A DNA stretch of 64,000 nucleotides from an uncultured Clostridia bacterium (GTDB taxonomy: Bacteria > Bacillota > Clostridia > Christensenellales > UBA1242), in contig CANSRZ010000007.1 in NCBI GenBank assembly GCA_947649575.1, forward strand, positions 1 through 64,000, given 5' to 3'. A program made the position numbers and the translations under genes. Every line of letters begins with the position of its first letter. Within the stretch, counting starts at the first letter, position 1. A model generated the notes under the pieces. That model ran no database searches. It was not told where the DNA came from and saw nothing but the letters and a program-made list of their open reading frames with translations. Positions 58,671 to 64,000 of the stretch are shown here, piece by piece.

Positions 58671-60764
58671 TTAATTTTTATAGCCAAAATCGACTTTTCG
58701 AGTAAAAATATTGACATTTTGCACAATTATTTTGATTTTGTCACCTATCATAAATGCATATTTTGTGCCTTTAAGTTTGAGTTGTTTCTCAAAAAACAGA
58801 TATCCATCCTGTGGCAAATCCTCAATTCTGAGCAATCCCTCAACAGAATTTTCAAGTTCTATGAACAATCCATAATTTGTAACTGAAGTGATAACACCCT
58901 CAAATTCTTCTCCAACCTTTTCTTTCATAAGATAAGCTTTCCAAAGGTCGTCAACATCACGTTCTGCCCTGTCGGCATTTCTTTCCATAACGCTTGACTG
59001 CTGGCTGCTTTCAAAAGTAAACTCTTTAAGTTCTTCAATTCTTGTTTTTGAAAGTGCTTTTTTATGCAAAACTTCTTTGATAATTCTATGAATAGTCAAA
59101 TCTGGATAACGGCGAATTGGCGAAGTGAAATGACAATAATATTCAAGCGCCAAGCCAAAGTGCCCTAAGTTTTTGTTATCATATTTTGCTTTTTGCATTG
59201 AGCGAAGCAAAATTTTGTTAACAGTTTCACTATAAGTGTTTCCGTCGGTGAGTTTGATAAGAGTTTGATAATAGTCAGGAGTAACATCGTCAGGGATAGG
59301 AGGAATTCTCACGCCAAGACCTTTGATAAATTCGCAAACTGAGGCAAGTTTTTCCTTTTTAGACGGCTCATGCACACGATAAACAAATGGAATGCCTTTT
59401 ATGCAAAACTCTTTTGCAACTGTTTCATTAGCAAGCACCATAAAATCTTCAATAAGTCTATGTGCGTCATTTCTTTCGCGTTTTTTAACATCTATTGCAA
59501 GACCTTTTTCGTCAAAAACAAATTGGCTTTCGCCGATTTCAAAATCAATCGAGCCCTCTTTTTTTCTGTTTGCTTGAAGAAGTTTTGAAAGTTCATGCAT
59601 AATAAGCAAACTATCTTTGACTTTTTCATGCTTAGCATCAGCTTTTTGACCTGTTAACACTTTGTAGACTTGGTCATAATTAAGCCTCCCTACACTTTTT
59701 ATTACGCTTTCGCAAATTTGGTGAGAGATTACCTTTCCATTTTTATCAATTTGCATAATGCAAGAAAGAGTCAATCGTTCAACGCCCTCGTTAAGAGAAC
59801 ATATGCCATTAGACAAACTTGTTGGAAGCATTGGCAAAACTGAGGTTGGGAAATACACACTTGTTGCACGCTTGAAAGCCTCTTCATCAATAACACTTTC
59901 ACGCTTAACATATTCGCCGACATCAGCAATATGAACGCCAAGTTCATAGCCGCCGTTTTTCAGCCTTTTGATAGAAACCGCATCGTCAAGGTCTTTTGCG
60001 TCAAGCCCGTCAATAGTAAAAATCTCTTCTGCCGTCAAATCAAGTCTGTTTTTCTTTTGTTCCACCTTGACAGTTTTAGGAATTTTTTTGCTAGCTTCAA
60101 CAACGTTTTCAGGAAAAGTTTCAAACAGTTCATGCTCACGGATAATTCCCAACTCAAGCGCTTTTATATCATCGCAATGTCCAAGCACTTCAATGACCAA
60201 GCCAGAGATATTTTTTGTATTTCTGCGAACTTCAATCACAACGCGGTCATTTTTTTGAAATTTAAGGTTTCCGTTCAAAAGTCTAATTTTGAAAGGAATA
60301 TTTTGATTGTCAGGCTCTAAAAAGAAAGTTGAATTGGACTTTGTTACAACACCAACAAGATGCGGAACTGATTTGTAAATTGAAACAACTTCGCATTCTC
60401 CACCCTCTAAGCCGTCATAGCCAATCTTGACAATAACTTTATCACCGTCAATAGCGCCCAAAGTTTTATTGCCAGGCACAAACAAATCCTTTTCGCTAGT
60501 CGTCCCATCAAATTTACAAAATCCAAATCCTTTGGCGTTGCCTATAAAAGAACCCTTTGCATAGCCATGAGATGGAATTGTTATAAATTTGCCTTTCTTG
60601 ATTTCAAACAAATCCCCGCTTGCAACAAGCTCAAAGAAATTTCGTTTAACTTGTTCTGAATTTGCGTCCAAAGAATTTTCTAGAAAACAAAAAAGATTGT
60701 TCAGTCCAGAATAGACCAAACTATCTTTTGATAAAATCTCCAAAATCTTAGCTTTAATATTCAT
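58671..60764 (-). CDS. rnr: Ribonuclease R
   Basis: 697 aa 3'-5' exoribonuclease of the RNB family. Domain order: N-terminal winged helix, two cold-shock domains, the RNB catalytic core with DGLDAKDLDDAVSI (four Asp around the Mg site), and a C-terminal S1 domain (EGVITSVTNYGLFIELENSVEGL). The extended basic C-terminal tail of some homologues is short. It works with SmpB-tmRNA to degrade faulty mRNA. No ribosome binding site is strong: GGAGC precedes the ATG. Confidence 0.97.
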   Translation of the reverse strand: MNIKAKILEILSKDSLVYSGLNNLFCFLENSLDANSEQVKRNFFELVASGDLFEIKKGKFITIPSHGYAKGSFIGNAKGFGFCKFDGTTSEKDLFVPGNKTLGAIDGDKVIVKIGYDGLEGGECEVVSIYKSVPHLVGVVTKSNSTFFLEPDNQNIPFKIRLLNGNLKFQKNDRVVIEVRRNTKNISGLVIEVLGHCDDIKALELGIIREHELFETFPENVVEASKKIPKTVKVEQKKNRLDLTAEEIFTIDGLDAKDLDDAVSIKRLKNGGYELGVHIADVGEYVKRESVIDEEAFKRATSVYFPTSVLPMLPTSLSNGICSLNEGVERLTLSCIMQIDKNGKVISHQICESVIKSVGRLNYDQVYKVLTGQKADAKHEKVKDSLLIMHELSKLLQANRKKEGSIDFEIGESQFVFDEKGLAIDVKKRERNDAHRLIEDFMVLANETVAKEFCIKGIPFVYRVHEPSKKEKLASVCEFIKGLGVRIPPIPDDVTPDYYQTLIKLTDGNTYSETVNKILLRSMQKAKYDNKNLGHFGLALEYYCHFTSPIRRYPDLTIHRIIKEVLHKKALSKTRIEELKEFTFESSQQSSVMERNADRAERDVDDLWKAYLMKEKVGEEFEGVITSVTNYGLFIELENSVEGLLRIEDLPQDGYLFFEKQLKLKGTKYAFMIGDKIKIIVQNVNIFTRKVDFGYKN

Positions 60765-60783
60765 TGCAAAAGCTCCTTAAAAA

Positions 60784-61095
60784 TTAAGCAACCCCGTTAA
60801 TGAGCATAGTTACGAGATATAAAATAACGCAGAAAATGATTATGCTTGCCATAACAATTGTGATTATTTTAAGTTTGCCGTCACGAGAAGAGCCTTTATT
60901 TTGAGAATAATAACTTTCTTGTGCACCTGTCATAACATCAAGTTGCCCGTCAGCAGTGTTAGATTGCATAATAACTGTGATAATCATAATGATTGAACAT
61001 GCAACAATGATAAAGAACAAAACATAACGCACAATTGGCAATGTTTTTGTCCAGAAATCGCTTTGAAGAGCAAGTAAAGTTGATAAGTTTTTCAT
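60784..61095 (-). CDS. secG: Preprotein translocase subunit SecG
   Basis: 103 aa with two membrane helices (VLFFIIVACSIIMIITVIMQ and LKIITIVMASIIIFCVILYLV). The loop TADGQLDVMTGAQESYYSQNKGSSRDG matches the SecG pattern. SecG upstream of rnr-smpB-ssrA is the standard Bacillota order. GAGGTGAAA precedes the ATG. Confidence 0.92.
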   Translation of the reverse strand: MKNLSTLLALQSDFWTKTLPIVRYVLFFIIVACSIIMIITVIMQSNTADGQLDVMTGAQESYYSQNKGSSRDGKLKIITIVMASIIIFCVILYLVTMLINGVA

Positions 61096-61113
61096 AATTT
61101 CACCTCATAAAAA

Positions 61114-61380
61114 TTAATACATAAGACACAGCCATACAAGAACGCCTACATTTACAGCAAGCAGTATCAGTTTTACAATAAACCAACCTACTGTTTTGCC
61201 GTCTTTAAAAAGCTTAGTTTTGCCGATAAAACCTTGAGCCATATTCCAAAGCAACAGCAAAGCTGTTACTGATAACATGCAAACAAGGATTGTGTTTCCA
61301 GCGTCACCAAGATATTCCTGAAACCAGTTCTTAACATTTGACATAGTTTCTTTAAAGCCAGCAAGCATTTGAGTATGCAT
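61114..61380 (-). CDS. Small two-helix membrane protein, unknown function
   Basis: 88 aa with two membrane helices (TILVCMLSVTALLLLWNMA and FIVKLILLAVNVGVLVWLCLMY) and a basic loop (GKTKLFKDGKT). It is the first gene of the secG-rnr-smpB-ssrA operon, with a strong promoter and GGAGGA before the ATG. No family is recognised. Confidence 0.65.
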   Translation of the reverse strand: MHTQMLAGFKETMSNVKNWFQEYLGDAGNTILVCMLSVTALLLLWNMAQGFIGKTKLFKDGKTVGWFIVKLILLAVNVGVLVWLCLMY

Positions 61381-61401
61381 TTTGTCCTCCGTTTCTTATA
61401 A

Positions 61402-61430
61402 ATTATAGCATAAATAAACATAGATTTCAA
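61402..61430 (-). promoter_or_regulatory. Promoter of the secG-rnr-smpB-ssrA operon
   Basis: TTGAAA, 17-nt spacer ending in TGC, TATAAT (extended -10), 21 nt before the ATG of the 88-aa gene. Confidence 0.8.
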
Positions 61431-61507
61431 CTATTATAATAAAGAAAAGCATAAAATTATTGTCAAAATACAAGTTTTTTAATAAATTTTAAACTTTTTC
61501 AATGTTT

Positions 61508-63673
61508 TTAAAACAAAAATGTAGCATTATTTAATTCAGCAAACTTTGCTCTTAACACCTCTTGACTTTGCAGAGCAAAATTGCAAGTGACAGCCTTAAT
61601 TCTTATAAGCTCAAAGGATTTATTATTTTGCATAATATATTTCACGCCATATTTGAACTTGCAATTATCGCATTTGCTTGCAAAATGTTCCTTAAATGGG
61701 CAATGTAAAAAGTTCATAACAATTGGCTTATAGTTTTCAAGTCCATAAAGATGTGTTCCATTATTTTTAAGACTTTCGTTGACCTCAACTGAAACAATTA
61801 TATCCTCAATTCCAAGCTCTTGCAAAGCTTTAACTGAATAAGAATTAAACACGTTTAAATTGGTGGAAACAATGACTTTTCGTGAATTATTTAAGTTTAA
61901 AGCATAATAATTATTTGCAAAAATGTTTAAATTTGGATTATCCTCTAAAATCAATTTAAATAGTTTTATATCTGCCTCATTTGCAAATATGGGCATGTTT
62001 AAATATAATTCGCATTCAATCTGGTCGCAGACTTTTTTGATTAGAATGCGATTATATTCTTTTGGACAATAAACAAGCTTTGCATTTTTCAAGTTTATAT
62101 TTTTAAGCTGTGCAATATCATTGAAAAAATAAATTTGCTTTGTAGGCATTTTTTTATCAAAACAAGACAAATCAATGTCGCGTTCAACAAAATCTTTTAT
62201 GTTTTGTTTATTATAATTTTCAAGAATTGCATCTTTAAGTTTTTCAATTGTTTTTCGCCTAATATCATTCAAAACGCTTTTGCGAATAAACACATTGCCA
62301 AGTTCAATTTTATCAAAATCTAATTCAAACATTTCACAACCTTTTGAAAGTTGTGATATAACTTCTTCTTTGGTCAAAGCTTGATTTATCGCCTCTTGAT
62401 TTTTCTCCTCTGACAACATTTCAACAATAGCTTCATTGTTATAATCCAATATAATTTTTGCAAAATCGTTGTTTTTTGCATAAAAAGAGGCTTTTATTTT
62501 GATTTTTCTTACATTTTGCTTTAATTCTTGTTCACGCAAGGAATTTAAAGTCAAGCTGACTTCGCAGTTATTTTTAACAACTGCTTTGGTCGTAATTTGA
62601 TAAACATCCTTAGCAATTTCTTTAACATCGTTCACACCGATTGAGGCAATTTCATTGTCTTGCAAGATAAACTTCAAGCCGTCACCCCTCGAAATTTTAT
62701 ATTTAGACTTAATTGTAATTTCGTTAAACTTTTTGCCATTGTTAACTTTTATAACCTGTCCGATTTTTAAACCACGATGACCTTGAATATGGCTGTCAAT
62801 TTTTTTATCATCATTAAAATAGCCCTCAATGTAGCCCCCACGATTGAACACAGTTTTTAATCTATCTTTCTGAGCTATCAAATTGCGTTCGCCATCAAGC
62901 GCCTCTCGATAAACTGCAACTGCTTCGCCAACATAACCTGCGCGTCTTGCTCTGCCCTCAATTTTAAAACTGATAACCCCCGCCTCAGCAAGTTCTTGCA
63001 ACCTGTCAAGCATGCAAAAATCTTTTGCAGAAAGAAAGTATCCCTCTCGTTTTTCTTTGCCAGAAGTCAAAACATAAGGCAATCTGCAAAACTGTTTACA
63101 TTTGCCACGATTACCACTAGCTCCGCTACTAAGTGACGAAATATAGCAGTTGCCAGAATATGACACGCAAAGCGCGCCTTGAACAAAATATTCAATCTCA
63201 ATATCGCAATTTTCATGAATGCGTGTAATTTCTTGTAGGCTAGTTTCGCGAGCAAGAACAACCCGTGAAAAGCCAAAGTTTTGCACAAACTTTGCCCCCT
63301 CCAAATTGCAAATTCCCATCTGAGTGCTTGCATGCAAAACTGCATTAGGAAATTTCTTTTTAATGCAATAAGCCAGCCCCAAATCTTGAACAATAAAAGC
63401 GTCCACATTAAATTTTAAAAGTTTTGAAACAATGTTTAAAATGTTCGCTATTTCACTGTCGTCAAACAAAATATTTAAAGTTAAATAAACTTTAACGCCA
63501 AAAAGATGAGCATGTTTGATAACATCCTCGATATTTTCTAAATTAAAATTTTCAATGTTCCCTCTGGCATTAAAATCGTCAAGCCCAAGATAAACAGCGT
63601 CAGCGCCGTTATTTATTGCACTATAAAAGCTCTCCAAATTGCCAGCAGGAGCAAGAAGCTCTGCCCTTTTCAT
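61508..63673 (-). CDS. Peptidase U32 family protein (RlhA-like), leaderless start
   Basis: 721 aa. The U32 domain begins RAELLAPAGNLESFYSAINNGADAVYLGL, and the family signature is EYFVQGALCVSYSGNCYISS followed by GNRGKCKQFCR (Cys ligands). The second half is an additional DUF3656-like region and a Cys-rich tail (HCPFKEHFASKCDNCKFKYG), so an iron-sulfur cluster is likely. Members include RlhA, which hydroxylates C2501 of 23S rRNA, and collagenase-like proteins. There is no ribosome binding site; a TTGCTT-17-TAAAAT promoter has its -10 6 nt before the ATG. Confidence 0.9.
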   Translation of the reverse strand: MKRAELLAPAGNLESFYSAINNGADAVYLGLDDFNARGNIENFNLENIEDVIKHAHLFGVKVYLTLNILFDDSEIANILNIVSKLLKFNVDAFIVQDLGLAYCIKKKFPNAVLHASTQMGICNLEGAKFVQNFGFSRVVLARETSLQEITRIHENCDIEIEYFVQGALCVSYSGNCYISSLSSGASGNRGKCKQFCRLPYVLTSGKEKREGYFLSAKDFCMLDRLQELAEAGVISFKIEGRARRAGYVGEAVAVYREALDGERNLIAQKDRLKTVFNRGGYIEGYFNDDKKIDSHIQGHRGLKIGQVIKVNNGKKFNEITIKSKYKISRGDGLKFILQDNEIASIGVNDVKEIAKDVYQITTKAVVKNNCEVSLTLNSLREQELKQNVRKIKIKASFYAKNNDFAKIILDYNNEAIVEMLSEEKNQEAINQALTKEEVISQLSKGCEMFELDFDKIELGNVFIRKSVLNDIRRKTIEKLKDAILENYNKQNIKDFVERDIDLSCFDKKMPTKQIYFFNDIAQLKNINLKNAKLVYCPKEYNRILIKKVCDQIECELYLNMPIFANEADIKLFKLILEDNPNLNIFANNYYALNLNNSRKVIVSTNLNVFNSYSVKALQELGIEDIIVSVEVNESLKNNGTHLYGLENYKPIVMNFLHCPFKEHFASKCDNCKFKYGVKYIMQNNKSFELIRIKAVTCNFALQSQEVLRAKFAELNNATFLF

Positions 63674-63679
63674 AATGAT

Positions 63680-63708
63680 ATTTTAGCACATCCATAGTTA
63701 AAAAGCAA
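63680..63708 (-). promoter_or_regulatory. Promoter giving a leaderless transcript of the U32 gene
   Basis: TTGCTT, 17-nt spacer ending TGC, TAAAAT, ATCATT, then ATG on the minus strand. Confidence 0.65.
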
Positions 63709-63720
63709 TCAAGAAATAAA

Positions 63721-63746
63721 AAAACTCTGCATTCGTGCAGAGTTTT
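63721..63746 (-). terminator. Terminator of the membrane protein gene at the window end
   Basis: AAAACTCTGCA/TGCAGAGTTTT stem followed by a T-run on the minus strand. Confidence 0.88.
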
Positions 63747-63757
63747 CGCTTTGCCTA

Positions 63758-64000
63758 TTATAAAACAAGTGGAACAACAATGCCAGCAAGAACAACCAAA
63801 AGGCAAACGATATACAAAACTTTCCAAACCACAGGCTTAGATCTAACAAATCTCCAAGCAAGGACAGAAACAATAACAATCATAATAGCAGTTGCCACGC
63901 CTTGCAAAGCGCCAACAACAGTTGCGTTAATTCCGCAAGCTGAAAGCACAAGCGCAACAAGATAGAGAATTGTTACTGCAACGATAGTCCAAAAAGAGAT
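63758..64000 (-). CDS. Hydrophobic membrane protein, partial (N-terminus beyond window)
   Basis: At least 80 aa. The frame stays open to the window edge (ISFWTIVAVTILYLVALVL ...), so the GTG start in the ORF track at 63949 is internal. Three membrane segments are visible: ILYLVALVLSACGI, AIMIVIVSVLAWRFV and VLYIVCLLVVLAGIVVPLVL. No function recognised. A strong terminator follows. Confidence 0.65.
   Translation of the reverse strand: MSFWTIVAVTILYLVALVLSACGINATVVGALQGVATAIMIVIVSVLAWRFVRSKPVVWKVLYIVCLLVVLAGIVVPLVL

Overview
The window reads as a low-GC (by eye about one third G+C) Bacillota chromosome, most likely from an uncultivated, anaerobic, gut-type member of the Clostridia. Supporting features are the cluster ylxM-ffh-(cdd)-rpsP-khpA-rimM-trmD-rbgA-yraN, a DnaD/DnaI-type helicase-loader pair, a tyrosine-type T-box leader, SmpB next to tmRNA, a PdaB-like deacetylase, strong AGGAGG-type ribosome binding sites and consensus sigma-A promoters. 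The standard code is used (TGA is a stop). The first ~80 bases are GC-rich, begin with a run of C and break the reading frame of an RNase J-like start, so the left edge looks like a contig end. No prophage, CRISPR array or full insertion sequence was seen.

Layout. 1-6.4 kb: start of an RNase J-like gene, a Bro-N/Fic fusion, a membrane protein, greA, a DUF378 protein, a secreted protein, rlmH and two tandem CPBP membrane proteases. 6.5-13.6 kb: tadA, a SHOCT membrane protein, an SDR enzyme, groES-groEL, a SPOR-like membrane protein, an SSB-like protein and a PdaB-like deacetylase. 13.8-18.4 kb: both subunits of a type IIA topoisomerase that looks more like topoisomerase IV than gyrase. 18.7-23.5 kb: murG, a subtilase with a coupled small protein, a degenerate ABC ATPase, a lipoprotein and yraN. 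23.7-28.7 kb: the ribosome-maturation/SRP cluster; rplS, usually between trmD and rbgA, is missing and a repeat element fills its place. 28.9-35.7 kb: two small genes with matching leaders, hemW and lepA, a GDPD, rsmD and an RHH regulator. 35.8-43.8 kb: tRNA-Lys with a duplicated 3' end, a GT2 glycosyltransferase, an M1 peptidase, DnaD and DnaI proteins, an MBL hydrolase, a BpsA-like enzyme, tRNA-Trp and tRNA-Ser. 43.9-49.7 kb: an ADP-ribosylglycohydrolase, a 53-residue gene and a five-gene operon marR-degV-adh-aldh-yhhN. 49.7-56.4 kb: an unknown protein and a DUF5131 protein, both apparently leaderless, a mazF-type module, acpS, recX, a short YigZ and a T-box-controlled GNAT-tyrS operon. 56.5-64 kb: a Glu-rich coiled-coil membrane protein, ssrA, smpB, rnr, secG, small membrane proteins and a U32 peptidase.

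Three things stand out. (1) The marR-degV-adh-aldh-yhhN operon has near-zero gene spacing, a 9-bp-arm palindrome at its promoter, an ALDH3-type (fatty-aldehyde-like) dehydrogenase and a YhhN lysoplasmalogenase homologue. It looks like a regulated pathway for salvaging aldehydes released from plasmalogens. (2) A family of about 230-450 bp modular palindromic elements, bounded by CTTTTCTT/AAGAAAAG hairpins, occupies at least seven intergenic gaps and abuts stop codons. (3) Several genes have no ribosome binding site but have a -10 box 5-6 nt before the ATG, which points to leaderless mRNAs.

All calls come from reading the sequence and ORF translations; no database search was run. ORF-track starts were moved where an AGGAGG-type site or a promoter decided the start.
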